From Candidatus Lernaella stagnicola (lineage in GTDB: Bacteria > Lernaellota > Lernaellaia > Lernaellales > Lernaellaceae), in contig JAVCCK010000010.1 of NCBI GenBank assembly GCA_030765525.1, forward strand, positions 372,001 through 436,000: a DNA stretch of 64,000 bases, read 5' to 3'. The notes below the pieces were generated by a model. The model saw nothing but the letters and a program-made list of their open reading frames with translations. It had not been told where the DNA came from and made no database searches. Both the position numbers and the translations under genes were made by a program. Within the stretch, counting starts at the first letter, position 1; each line of letters starts with the position of its first letter. Shown piece by piece: positions 8,347-17,126 of this stretch.

Positions 8347-9048
8347 ATGTCCGGCGACGCTTTCCAAGGTTTCACTAAGCAGACCGCATCTTTTTTCCGC
8401 GGTCTCAAAAAAAACAACGACAAAGCGTGGTTTACGGCTCACCGCGAGCAATACGACGAGCACGCGCTGGAACCCGCGCGCGCTTTCGTGGTGGCCCTCG
8501 GCGACAAATTGCGCACCATCGCGCCGGGCGTTGTGGCCGATCCGCGGGTCAACAAATCGCTGTTCCGCATCCATCGCGACACACGTTTTTCCCACGACAA
8601 ATCGCCGTACAAAACCCATATGGGTCTGTGGCTGTGGGAGGGGCCCCACCGCGGCCGCATGGAGAACTCCGGTTTCTACTTTCACCTTGAGCCGCCGAAC
8701 ATCATGTTGGGTATCGGCCTCTATCGCTTCACCGACACCGCGCTGAAAAACTACCGCATCGACGGGGCACACCCGGTGCACGGCCGGGCCTTACGCGACG
8801 CGGTGGATAAACTTACGAAAAAGGGCTTTGCCATTGGCGGCCTGCACTACAAGCGCGTGCCGCGATCGGTCGACCCTACGCACCCGAACGCCGAGTTGCT
8901 CCGACACAACGGTTTGTACGTCGGGGTTGAAATGAAGATCCCGGACGCGTTTTATACAACCAAGCTGCCGGCGTTTTCTTTGCGGCTGTACAAACAAATG
9001 TTGCCGCTGCACCAATGGTTGCTGGCATTCACCGAGCGAAACCTTTAA
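8347..9048 (+). CDS. DUF2461 / TIGR02453 family protein
   Basis: 233 residues, soluble. Family hallmarks include FFRGLKKNNDKAWFTAHREQYD near the N-terminus, RIHRDTRFSHDKSPYKTHMG near residue 75-95, and GFYFHLEP followed by GIGLYRF near 105-125. The family is widespread and of unknown biochemical function; no active site is established. The ATG is preceded by AGGAGGGCCCC, a strong ribosome site. It stands alone between the divergent protease gene and the HDOD gene, so context gives no hint. Confidence 0.9.
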   Translation: MSGDAFQGFTKQTASFFRGLKKNNDKAWFTAHREQYDEHALEPARAFVVALGDKLRTIAPGVVADPRVNKSLFRIHRDTRFSHDKSPYKTHMGLWLWEGPHRGRMENSGFYFHLEPPNIMLGIGLYRFTDTALKNYRIDGAHPVHGRALRDAVDKLTKKGFAIGGLHYKRVPRSVDPTHPNAELLRHNGLYVGVEMKIPDAFYTTKLPAFSLRLYKQMLPLHQWLLAFTERNL

Positions 9049-9153
9049 AGTAGAAAAGTCTTTTTTTCGCGCAGAAACGAGGCGGCGCCGGCCGGGCGCT
9101 TACGATCACGGCGGTTTTGATATGGAGCGAACCAAGCGGGGGAAGGAAACAAG

Positions 9154-10029
9154 ATGACCGAGGGTTTCTACACAAGCGACGCCGTACGCAAGATGGTGAA
9201 AACCGATATCAGCCGCAAGTTACGTGACGGCTCTCTGGACGTGCCGACCTTGCCGCAGGTGGCCAATCAGGTTTTGGCACTCGTCAACCGTCCCGATGTC
9301 ACCGCCAAAGATCTGGAAGCAGTGATTTCGCATGACCAGAAACTGGCGGCCCGCCTGATCAAGGTCGCCAACAGCCCCGTCTATGGCGGCGTGGCGAAAA
9401 TCACGTCCATCCAGAGAGCCGTGGTCACTATCGGCTTGCGCTCCTTGCAGGAGATGGTGTTCTCCATCGCCATGGGCGAAAAAATCTTTCACTCGAAAAC
9501 CTTCGCCAAATACATGGAGCACCTGTGGCACCACTCGTTGGCCGTGGGTTTCATTGCGCGGGAGATCGCGCGCTTGAAATCGCTGGATTCCGAATACGCT
9601 TTCCTCTGCGGCATGCTGCATGATGTCGGCAAGCCGATCTTGCTCAATTCGATGGAAAGCTTGAGCCGAAAAAAGCGCGATCGGTTTTATTTCACCAACG
9701 AGTTGGTCGACGAAATCCTGCACGACTTCCACGAACAAGTCGGCGGCCTGGTCGCCACGTCATGGCGCTTTCCCGATCTGCTCAAGGGCGCGATCCGCCA
9801 CCACCACGATTACGGCGACGCCGGGGCCGTGCAACAAATGGCGCTGCTGACTCACGTTGCCAACCTGTTCGCCCACGCGTTTGGTTTCGGCAGTTACGCC
9901 GACGATTACCCGGTGAACTTGAACAACGAACGTCCGCTATACGAACTCAACCTGTTCCCCGACGAAGTGCAAAACCTGCGCGAGACACTGCCGGCAAAGG
10001 TCCAACAGGCCATCGACGATTTCAAATAA
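9154..10029 (+). CDS. HDOD-domain signalling protein
   Basis: 291 residues, most of which is one HDOD domain (about 20-225). It starts with the LPTLPQVANQVLALVNRP motif, then RLIKVANSPVYGG, a conserved SIQRAVVTIGLRSLQEMV segment, and an HD-like FLCGMLHDVGKPIL. HDOD proteins usually act in bacterial signalling and stress regulation rather than as confirmed phosphodiesterases. There is no receiver, GGDEF or EAL domain attached. A good AAGGAA site precedes the ATG. It converges on the arylsulfotransferase-like gene with only 9 bp between stops. Confidence 0.9.
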   Translation: MTEGFYTSDAVRKMVKTDISRKLRDGSLDVPTLPQVANQVLALVNRPDVTAKDLEAVISHDQKLAARLIKVANSPVYGGVAKITSIQRAVVTIGLRSLQEMVFSIAMGEKIFHSKTFAKYMEHLWHHSLAVGFIAREIARLKSLDSEYAFLCGMLHDVGKPILLNSMESLSRKKRDRFYFTNELVDEILHDFHEQVGGLVATSWRFPDLLKGAIRHHHDYGDAGAVQQMALLTHVANLFAHAFGFGSYADDYPVNLNNERPLYELNLFPDEVQNLRETLPAKVQQAIDDFK

Positions 10030-10038
10030 TTTGCGAGA

Positions 10039-11565
10039 CTAGCGGCCGCCCTCGATGGTGTCGCCCGGCGTCAGGTCGCGTCCAGCCAGGCCCGGGTAAT
10101 CCGGATCGAAGCGCCGCACGCGAAACACGGCGTTGGCCCGGCCGTCGGGCGTTTCAGGGATCCAGCCGTCCGGATTGACCGCGCCCAAGGGCGTTATCGG
10201 ATTGACGTAGCGCCACACGATTTGACCGGCAGGGGTCACTTCGAAAAACTCGCCGTTGGTGCCGTCACAAATAAGCGTATTGCCGCCCGGCAGGCGCTGG
10301 ACGCCCGAGAGGCGCGGCGCGAAGAAGTCGCCGGGGTTCGGCGCGGCGTAACTCCACACTGGCGCGTCCGGCCCGTAGCCGACTCCAGGAAAGTACTCAT
10401 AGGAACCATCGGCTTGCAGCGGTAGAATCCATTCGTCAATCGAGGAGAACTCCACCGGCGCGCGCAAATCGCCGTTGTTGAACGCAAGCGCGTGCCCCGC
10501 TCCGGAAAGGCCGTCGGCGATCCAGTGCGTGTCGTGTTGGCCGTAGAACGTCTGCTCCGCGTCCGGTATCCGATACGCCGCCGGGTTGCCCCACCGATAC
10601 AGAAGGTCGCCGCCGCGCCCGTAGCGTCCGCCCGTGTGCCCCGCCGCCTCTTCGGTGGTCGTGCCGTGGTCGATGATCCACACCTCGCTGAATTCGCGCG
10701 AACTGAGCATGATCTGGTCCAACTCGACGTGGTAGGTGACGGTGTTCAGGTGCGTCCAATCGGCGATGGGCGCTTCGTTGATGTAGTTCACGTCAATCCG
10801 TTCGGGGTGGTCGGCCACAACCCCGTAGTGGGCTTTGGTCGGGTCGAAATCCTGGACGAGGTGATCCCAAATGTGCCACTCCCATACGATGTCACCGCTG
10901 CGAGCGCCGGAGGGGCGAACCTCGATAAGGTGATCGATCCATAGTTCGTCGTCGGCCAGCAAATCCGGATCGCGACCGGCGGCAATCGCTTCGGCGGCGC
11001 TTTTATGCTCGAAGGCGATCATCAAGATGTTGCCGTTGGGCAGCATTTCGATATCGTGATGCAACACGTGCTCGGGGCTGGCGTATTCGAACTCCCACAG
11101 CAGATTGCCGTCCCAATCCAAGCGCTGCACAACCCCGCCGGCCCCGCCGGCCACGAAGTAGGGCTGCACAACCGCGCCGGTGCGCAGCAGCGTGCCGTCT
11201 GTCAAAAGGTATTCGGAATTACCCGGCGTGTGGTTGGTGCGCCACTGGTTCACGACACGCCCGTACATATCGATGAGGTAGGTTTTGAAGCCGAACAGCG
11301 GCGAGAAGAGCGAATACCCCTCGTGCGCCCCGGTCCGGCAGTAGAGCAGCCCCACGATGGCGTCTTGATTATCTACCGCGCATTCGAACGGCGTATCGTC
11401 GTCGTCATCGTCGCCGACCGCGGTGTCGTTGTCGTCGTCATCGTTGTCGTCGTCGGAGGCACCGTCGTCGTGGCCGTCATCACCGTCGTCGTCGCACGCC
11501 CCGGCCGCCAAGCCAAGCGCCACCAAACCGACCAACAACAACAGCGCGAATCGTGAGGCTTTCAT
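10039..11565 (-). CDS. Arylsulfotransferase-like lipoprotein with Asp-rich linker (copy 1)
   Basis: About 508 residues. The signal peptide ends in the lipobox LAAGAC, and the lipid cysteine is followed at once by some 35 residues that are mostly Asp and Asn. The rest is a propeller-like domain of the aryl-sulfate sulfotransferase (ASST/Arylsulfotran_2) type, with repeated WDGNLLWEFEY, HHDIEMLPNGNIL, DIVWEWHIWDHL and RLPGGNTLICDG motifs. ASST enzymes move sulfate between phenols in the periplasm; whether this protein keeps that activity is unknown. It lies 88 bp downstream of a close paralogue on the same strand. Start ATG at 11563-11565 is chosen for spacing to AAAGGG; the adjacent ATG at 11566 is equally possible. 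Confidence 0.85.
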   Translation of the reverse strand: MKASRFALLLLVGLVALGLAAGACDDDGDDGHDDGASDDDNDDDDNDTAVGDDDDDDTPFECAVDNQDAIVGLLYCRTGAHEGYSLFSPLFGFKTYLIDMYGRVVNQWRTNHTPGNSEYLLTDGTLLRTGAVVQPYFVAGGAGGVVQRLDWDGNLLWEFEYASPEHVLHHDIEMLPNGNILMIAFEHKSAAEAIAAGRDPDLLADDELWIDHLIEVRPSGARSGDIVWEWHIWDHLVQDFDPTKAHYGVVADHPERIDVNYINEAPIADWTHLNTVTYHVELDQIMLSSREFSEVWIIDHGTTTEEAAGHTGGRYGRGGDLLYRWGNPAAYRIPDAEQTFYGQHDTHWIADGLSGAGHALAFNNGDLRAPVEFSSIDEWILPLQADGSYEYFPGVGYGPDAPVWSYAAPNPGDFFAPRLSGVQRLPGGNTLICDGTNGEFFEVTPAGQIVWRYVNPITPLGAVNPDGWIPETPDGRANAVFRVRRFDPDYPGLAGRDLTPGDTIEGGR

Positions 11566-11653
11566 CATCCCTTTCTCTCACCGTGTACGCGACGGCATCG
11601 CGACCGACGCGAACTACAGGTTGAGCGAATCGGCGTAACGGGTCAATCACGCC

Positions 11654-13189
11654 TCAACCGCCGCCCTCCACGTAGTCGCCGGGCGTCATGTCGCGCCCCT
11701 CAAAGCCGGAGTAACCCGGCGCATACCGCCGCGTCTTGAACAGCGAATTGGCGTTGCCGCCCGGGGTCGTGGGCACCTGGTCGTATTGATCCAGCACGCC
11801 GAACGCCGTGGCCGGGTTGATGTAGATCCACACCATTTGTCCATCCGGGGTCACTTCGAAAATTTCGCCCTGGTTGCCGCTGCACACGAGCGTGTTGCCG
11901 TTGGGCAGGCGCTGCACGCCGGAGACATTCAGGGAATACAAATCTCCGGGTTCGGGCGCGATATACGACCACACCAGTTCGTCGGGCCCGAAGGCCTCGC
12001 CCGCCGTACGCGTGTAGCTGCCGTCGGCCTGCAAGGGCGGCGTGAACTCGTCGACGGTTGAGTACCGCTCCCAGGATCGGCCGACGCCGTTGTTGAACAC
12101 CAGGATGTTGCCGGCGCCCGGTATGCCTTCCTCGATTCGCTGCGAGTCGTGCTGGCCGTAAAAAAAGCGCGTTGCGTCGCCCATGCCGTAGGCTTCCGGA
12201 TTGCCCCATCGATAGAGCAGGTCGCCGCCCTTGTCGCTGTTGCCGCCGCTGTGACCGGAGGCTTCAGCGGTCGTCGTGCTGTGGTCGATGACCCACACTT
12301 CGCTGAAATGGCGTGAGCTCAGGATGATCTGATCGAATTCCTCCACGTAATACACCGTGTTGAGGTGGAAAACATCCGCCAGCGAATCGTCGTACGGGTA
12401 GTTGATATCGATCAACTCCGGATGCTCCGACACCACGCCGTAATTCGCCTGGCCCGCATCGCGGTCCTGCACCAGGTGGTCCCAAAGCCGCCACTCCCAA
12501 ACGATGTTGCCGCCCGAGGTGCCCGTCGGCTCTACCTCAAAAACCCGCTCGGACCAGATTTCACGTTCCCGAATGCGCGCGGGGTCGCGCCCGGCGGCAA
12601 TGGCCTGGCTCTCGGTTTTCTTTTCCCAGGCAATGACCAGGATGTTGCCGTTGGGCAGCGGCGCCACGTCATGATGCTGCAGGTGTGAGGCGTCGGCGTG
12701 TTCGAACTCCCACAAGATTTCGTTATCCCAACTCAGAAGCTGAAGGATCCCGCCCGCGCCGCCGGCCATAAAATTATTTTGCAGCATTTTGCCGGTGCGC
12801 AGCAGGTTGCCGTCCGGCAGTAGGTACTCGGAGTTGCCGGGGGTGTGGTTGGTTTCCCACTGGTTGACCACGCGGCCCAACTCGTCGATCAGATAGGTCT
12901 GAAAGCCCAACATCGGCGAAAACAGGGTGTAGCCCGGCGACACGCCGGATTGGCACAACAGCAGGCCGACCGTCCAGTTTGCGTTGTTTTCCGAACACTC
13001 GAAGGACGTATCATTATCGTCGTCATCGTTGTCGTTATTGTCGTCGTCATCGTCGCCGGTCGCGTCGTTGTCGTTATCGTCATCGTCGTCGGTGGCGCCG
13101 TTGTCGTCATCGTCGTCACCGCAGGATATCGCGCCGAGGAGCACCGCCGGCAACAGGAGAATAGCCAGGAGCCACATTGTTTTCTTCAT
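11654..13189 (-). CDS. Arylsulfotransferase-like lipoprotein with Asp-rich linker (copy 2)
   Basis: 511 residues; clear paralogue of the next gene downstream, sharing the motifs VNQWETNHTPGNSEYLL, WEWRLWDHLVQD, LLYRWGNPEAYG, FYGQHDSQ and GVQRLPNGNTLVC. A lipobox (LGAISC) precedes about 40 residues rich in Asp and Asn. The catalytic domain is the same ASST-like propeller. A strong ribosome site, GGAGGG, stands 4 bases before the ATG. The two genes probably form a small operon. Differences between copies are spread through the domain, while the Asp linkers differ in length, as expected for repeat slippage. Substrate unknown. Confidence 0.85.
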   Translation of the reverse strand: MKKTMWLLAILLLPAVLLGAISCGDDDDDNGATDDDDDNDNDATGDDDDDNNDNDDDDNDTSFECSENNANWTVGLLLCQSGVSPGYTLFSPMLGFQTYLIDELGRVVNQWETNHTPGNSEYLLPDGNLLRTGKMLQNNFMAGGAGGILQLLSWDNEILWEFEHADASHLQHHDVAPLPNGNILVIAWEKKTESQAIAAGRDPARIREREIWSERVFEVEPTGTSGGNIVWEWRLWDHLVQDRDAGQANYGVVSEHPELIDINYPYDDSLADVFHLNTVYYVEEFDQIILSSRHFSEVWVIDHSTTTAEASGHSGGNSDKGGDLLYRWGNPEAYGMGDATRFFYGQHDSQRIEEGIPGAGNILVFNNGVGRSWERYSTVDEFTPPLQADGSYTRTAGEAFGPDELVWSYIAPEPGDLYSLNVSGVQRLPNGNTLVCSGNQGEIFEVTPDGQMVWIYINPATAFGVLDQYDQVPTTPGGNANSLFKTRRYAPGYSGFEGRDMTPGDYVEGGG

Positions 13190-13300
13190 TCAGCCCTCCG
13201 TTCGAGTCGGCGCCGACCGCCGACCCGATTCCAGGTTACCTAGGCTATGTAAAGCCGATATGAGACACAACGGGTTTTTTGTAACCGTTTGGTAAAGGCG

Positions 13301-13343
13301 GGAATAGGAAAAGGCAACGCCTATTCCGAAAAACAGGCGTTGC
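13301..13343 (-). terminator. Rho-independent terminator after the CreD-like gene
   Basis: On the minus strand perfect 8-base arms GCAACGCC/GGCGTTGC enclose a 14-base loop and are followed by CTTTTCC. It begins 25 bases after the CreD-like stop codon. Confidence 0.7.
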
Positions 13344-13367
13344 TCCCGGATTCCCGCCGCAATGCTT

Positions 13368-14639
13368 TTAAGGTCGCGGTTGCGGTGGGACGATAGGGCG
13401 CTGGACCGGGGGCCGGGGCGCGAATTTCTCGGCCCAGTTGATGCGGCCGGTCAGTTGCATGAGCAGGAAGAGGGTCAGGATGCTGCCCACGGTGACGATC
13501 AGCCCCGTCCAACCGCGGTAGAAGTGCGCGTACGAGAACAGGACGAGGTAGACGATTTGCGCGAGGCCCGCCTCGACCGCCGCGAAGCGCAGGCCGACCG
13601 CGAGGCGCAGGTAGCTGATCACCAAAACGACCGAAACGGCCGAACTGAGCAGGAAAGCCGGCAGCAGATCGAGGTGGTCGACGGTATAGGCCAGCAGCAG
13701 GTGGAAGCTGAAAAAGGCGGCGCTCAGGAACAGGTAGTTCATCGGGTGCAGGTCGATCTTTTTCAGCAGGGTGATCACGAAAAGCCAGACGAAGAAATAC
13801 AGCAAAGTGAGGGGCGCAAAGAAGCTGATCTGCGCGGCCAGGGGGCCGGGATTCAGCTTCTTGGGCATCTCCATACCGATATCGAAACCGGAAATGAGGT
13901 TGCTGAATTTCCATTCCAACTGCCAGCCGTTCGGCGTTTCGTTTTTGGTCGTGGGAGACATCGAACCATCGGGGAAATCGATGTCGCGGAAATTCGTGGT
14001 CATGGCCAGGTCGAAACTTTTCACGCGGTTCACGTTTTCGCCGAAGGTGTAGCGCCAGTAATCGAGGCCGCGGCTCTTGTACGCTACGGAAAACGCCACC
14101 GGTTGCCCCGGTTTAACCGGGATCTTCTCGACCACCGCCTTGCCGTCGTGAACGTCCACAGGGGTCATTTGCGGGTTCTCGACGCCGTCGACGATGAAGT
14201 GGAAGTCATCGTAAATCGCGCGCTGACTCGGAAAGCGGGCGGTGATCTGCAGGAAACCGGCGACGTCTTCGTTGTGTACGTAGCCGTAGTCGCCGGCGAA
14301 GGTCAGGCCGTATGTGGCGTACCACAGCAGCCCCTTTTTGCGGTGGGAAAGGTCGAAATCCACGTTGATCGCGGAGGATTCCAGTAACACCGGCTTTTCG
14401 TGCCAGACCTGCGGAGCTTTCTTGCCGTGCTTCTTCTTGGTAGCCGGGTCGGGGGTCGCCCACATGAAAGTCAGCGTCGGCGCGGGTTGAACCTGACGAT
14501 CGCCCCACAAGGCGGCCACTTCTTCGGCCAGTTCGCGCGAAGCTTGGTTCGACCGGGATTTGGTCATGCCGGCCAGCACGAGCCAAGCCACTAATACCAG
14601 AATAAAAATCAGGACAATCGCCACGATTCGCTTCACCAT
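13368..14639 (-). CDS. CreD-like inner membrane protein
   Basis: About 423 residues. An N-terminal membrane anchor is followed by a large extracytoplasmic region (about 40-280), then five or six membrane segments with the CreD-family features HPMNYLFLSAAFFSFHLLL, a polytopic core, and TGRINWAEKF near the end. E. coli CreD is an inner membrane protein of the CreBC regulon with an ill-defined envelope role. No creB/creC genes are nearby. The start used has CGGAG six bases upstream. A Pro-rich tail ends the protein. Confidence 0.8.
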   Translation of the reverse strand: MVKRIVAIVLIFILVLVAWLVLAGMTKSRSNQASRELAEEVAALWGDRQVQPAPTLTFMWATPDPATKKKHGKKAPQVWHEKPVLLESSAINVDFDLSHRKKGLLWYATYGLTFAGDYGYVHNEDVAGFLQITARFPSQRAIYDDFHFIVDGVENPQMTPVDVHDGKAVVEKIPVKPGQPVAFSVAYKSRGLDYWRYTFGENVNRVKSFDLAMTTNFRDIDFPDGSMSPTTKNETPNGWQLEWKFSNLISGFDIGMEMPKKLNPGPLAAQISFFAPLTLLYFFVWLFVITLLKKIDLHPMNYLFLSAAFFSFHLLLAYTVDHLDLLPAFLLSSAVSVVLVISYLRLAVGLRFAAVEAGLAQIVYLVLFSYAHFYRGWTGLIVTVGSILTLFLLMQLTGRINWAEKFAPRPPVQRPIVPPQPRP

Positions 14640-14776
14640 CAGCATCTCCGCGTGTTTGACTTACCGTGTCTCTTTACCCTCCGACCCTCCACCACCGAAA
14701 AAGTTGCCGCGGTTTGACCGCGTCGGAGACGACGGCATACACTCTTGTTGCAACCGATGTGATGGGAGGGCCGCTC

Positions 14777-16897
14777 ATGCGTACCCGAACAGTGATCCTG
14801 GTTTGCGTTCTTCTGTTCCTGCCGACCGGCTCTTTAGCGCAAGGCATCATCCCGCTGGAGGGTGAGGTGCCCAACGCCGCCGCGGCCCACGTGACACCGC
14901 AAGGATTCGAATTCATCAGCGACGTGGCCACGACCACGCTGAGTTCGTTCGACCTCGAAGGCGCACTGATGGCGCTCAATCCTCTCGTGGAAATTCAGAA
15001 CTGCGCCATGTTCATCTTCGACGGCACGATCCTCTTCGACTCGGTGAACCTCGACACGCTGGCGCTGGAACTGTCCACGGCGCCCATCATGGGCATGATC
15101 CCGGTGCCCAACGCCCTGTACGCGCGCCTGGCCGCCTACCCGGCGGCAGGGGAATCGCTCATCGTCATCGGCATCGACGGCAACTGGGGTGTGGGCTGCA
15201 CCGACCCCTTCAACGCCACCGCCGCGCTCACCGCCGATCCCTTTGAGATCGGCGTCTCGCTGACCATCGACTACGCGCCCGGCGGCAAGGCGATGTCGAT
15301 CGTGGTGCACAACATCAAGCTGGGCGACGACGCCCTGGAAATCGCTTTTACCGGCCTGCCGGATCCATCTTTGGAAGTGTTGCTTGACTTGCTGATTCAG
15401 CAAGCCATTCCGCCCCTCATCGAATCGTTGGCCCCGCAGATCATCAACGAGGCCCTCGCCGAGGCGCTGGGCGATATCGTGTTGGAAGGCCAAGCGCCGG
15501 TGGGCGACTACACGCTTGTTTTCGCGTTCGACCCAGCCTTTTCCACCAGCCCGGACGGCTTCACGGCTGCCACCGACGGCAGCCTTTATTTGCAGGGCAC
15601 GACGATCAACCCATGCATCGAACCAGCCTGGCCGATCGGCAGCCCCTACACGGCGGGCCCGCTGCCCGAATTCGATGTATACACGCCGGGCGGCGAGCTC
15701 TACGACATGGCGCTCGTGTTTTCCGACGACATTTTCAACCAGTTGATCTACAGCTTTTTCATCAAGGGTGACTTGTGCATGATGTTCCCGTGGGATTTCG
15801 ACGACGAATTGCGTCTGTCGAGTTTCGCCGGACTTTTCCCCAACCGGCTGCCGGACCCGGCAACCGAAGACGATCGCTATTTGATCGACATCTATCCCGA
15901 TGACCTGCCCCTGGTTGTCGTCGGCGAGGGCGACACCGACCTGGCGTTGACGGCCGATCCCATTCGCCTCGATTGGCACCTGCAAGTCGAGCAACGCTAC
16001 GTCACGATGATCGCCGCCGATATCGCGCTCGATCTCGGCCTCGTGCTGGATATCGACGAAGACAACAACCTCGTGATTTCCTTGGACGAGCAGGCGTCGC
16101 TCGTGCATTTCGACATTAGCGGCACCGAGTGGAACCTGCTGCCGCCGGAACTCATTGAAACCCTGCTCAACGGTTTGATCGACAACTTCCTGATGCCGCT
16201 GATCGGCGGCATTCTGCCGGATATCCCGCTGCCGTCGTTCGGTGGATACCAATTTGTCATTCCGGAAATCGGCGCGACCGGCCCGGATGAAGACTTTTTC
16301 GGCCTCTACACCGAGTTCGTCGCCCAGCCGCCCGACGCCGGCGCGGCGTTCGACCTGCCGCAGCGCGGGCTGGTCACCGGCGCCTTTCTGGGACCGCGTC
16401 AATCGACCATGGAAGGCCTTTCCGGACCGCTATCACCGGTGCTGCGCTTGGCCGACTCGGGCCGCGACGCGGCCGACTACTTCCGCGTGCGGGTCGACGG
16501 CGGCATGTGGCGTGTGGTGCGGGACGGCGAATTGGATCTTTCGTGGCTGCTCGACGGCGCTCACGTTGTGGAGGCGGTGGCGGTCGTCGGCCGACGCGCT
16601 GCAACCCGCCGTGCGGCACGTTTGGTTTTCGTGCTCGACCGCGTGGCGCCGCGTCTGGATGAGGTGACGGTACGCACCGACGGTCCACGCTTCATGCTTA
16701 GCGTGGAAGCTCACGATTTCGTGTTTCGCCCGGAGCGGCTTTGGGTGCAGGTTCGCACCGCGACGACGCCGTGGTCCAAGTGGCGACCTCTTGGCGACCT
16801 GCCGGTACCTGCCGGCCTTGATCCGAGTTCGGTGGTAGTTCGCGTTGCCGATCCGGCCGGTAACGTTTCCCACGTACTTTGGGCTGATGTGAAATAA
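14777..16897 (+). CDS. Large secreted protein of unknown function
   Basis: The start ATG has GGGAGG seven bases upstream; 706 residues. A Sec signal peptide ends near SLAQG. The mature protein is acidic and beta/hydrophobic-rich, with several long amphipathic stretches such as LLDLLIQQAIPPLIESL and LIDNFLMPLIGGILPDIPLP. These resemble two copies of an elongated lipid-binding (BPI/TULIP-like) fold, but that is only a guess. The final ~180 residues contain VDGG, VLDRVAP and VADPAGN segments typical of bacterial Ig-like domains. No catalytic motif is seen. It stands alone, divergent from the CreD-like gene. Confidence 0.6.
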   Translation: MRTRTVILVCVLLFLPTGSLAQGIIPLEGEVPNAAAAHVTPQGFEFISDVATTTLSSFDLEGALMALNPLVEIQNCAMFIFDGTILFDSVNLDTLALELSTAPIMGMIPVPNALYARLAAYPAAGESLIVIGIDGNWGVGCTDPFNATAALTADPFEIGVSLTIDYAPGGKAMSIVVHNIKLGDDALEIAFTGLPDPSLEVLLDLLIQQAIPPLIESLAPQIINEALAEALGDIVLEGQAPVGDYTLVFAFDPAFSTSPDGFTAATDGSLYLQGTTINPCIEPAWPIGSPYTAGPLPEFDVYTPGGELYDMALVFSDDIFNQLIYSFFIKGDLCMMFPWDFDDELRLSSFAGLFPNRLPDPATEDDRYLIDIYPDDLPLVVVGEGDTDLALTADPIRLDWHLQVEQRYVTMIAADIALDLGLVLDIDEDNNLVISLDEQASLVHFDISGTEWNLLPPELIETLLNGLIDNFLMPLIGGILPDIPLPSFGGYQFVIPEIGATGPDEDFFGLYTEFVAQPPDAGAAFDLPQRGLVTGAFLGPRQSTMEGLSGPLSPVLRLADSGRDAADYFRVRVDGGMWRVVRDGELDLSWLLDGAHVVEAVAVVGRRAATRRAARLVFVLDRVAPRLDEVTVRTDGPRFMLSVEAHDFVFRPERLWVQVRTATTPWSKWRPLGDLPVPAGLDPSSVVVRVADPAGNVSHVLWADVK

Positions 16898-17126
16898 TTG
16901 CGTTACAATGCGTAATCTCGCCCTTCCGAAATTGGGGCCAGGCACCAAATCGCGATTCGCGTTTAATTTCGTCTTTCTTACATAAAGTAACAATAACCGG
17001 CCAATATCGGCTTGATCCGTGGGTTTGTTTTCTTTTCGAATTACATTTCGTAGTCCCTTAACACCACCCCCTGGGGTCAGGCACCATGCGTTATACGTTT
17101 CTGTTGTTGTTACGAAAGGTAATTAA
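16898..17126. other. AT-richer intergenic block with a repeated CAGGCACC motif
   Basis: About 230 bases of lower GC than its surroundings, between convergent genes. Two direct copies of a tgggg(c/t)caggcacca motif sit at 16933-16947 and 17072-17086, about 139 bases apart. Motifs of this kind often accompany REP-type transposases (recollection), so this may be a relic of a small mobile element. No open reading frame of note is present. Confidence 0.45.

Noticed and set aside
14834-16402. Leftward 522-residue frame
   Set aside because: Antisense to the secreted protein at 14777, which has a signal peptide and ribosome site; rich in His, Gln and Arg as shadow frames are.
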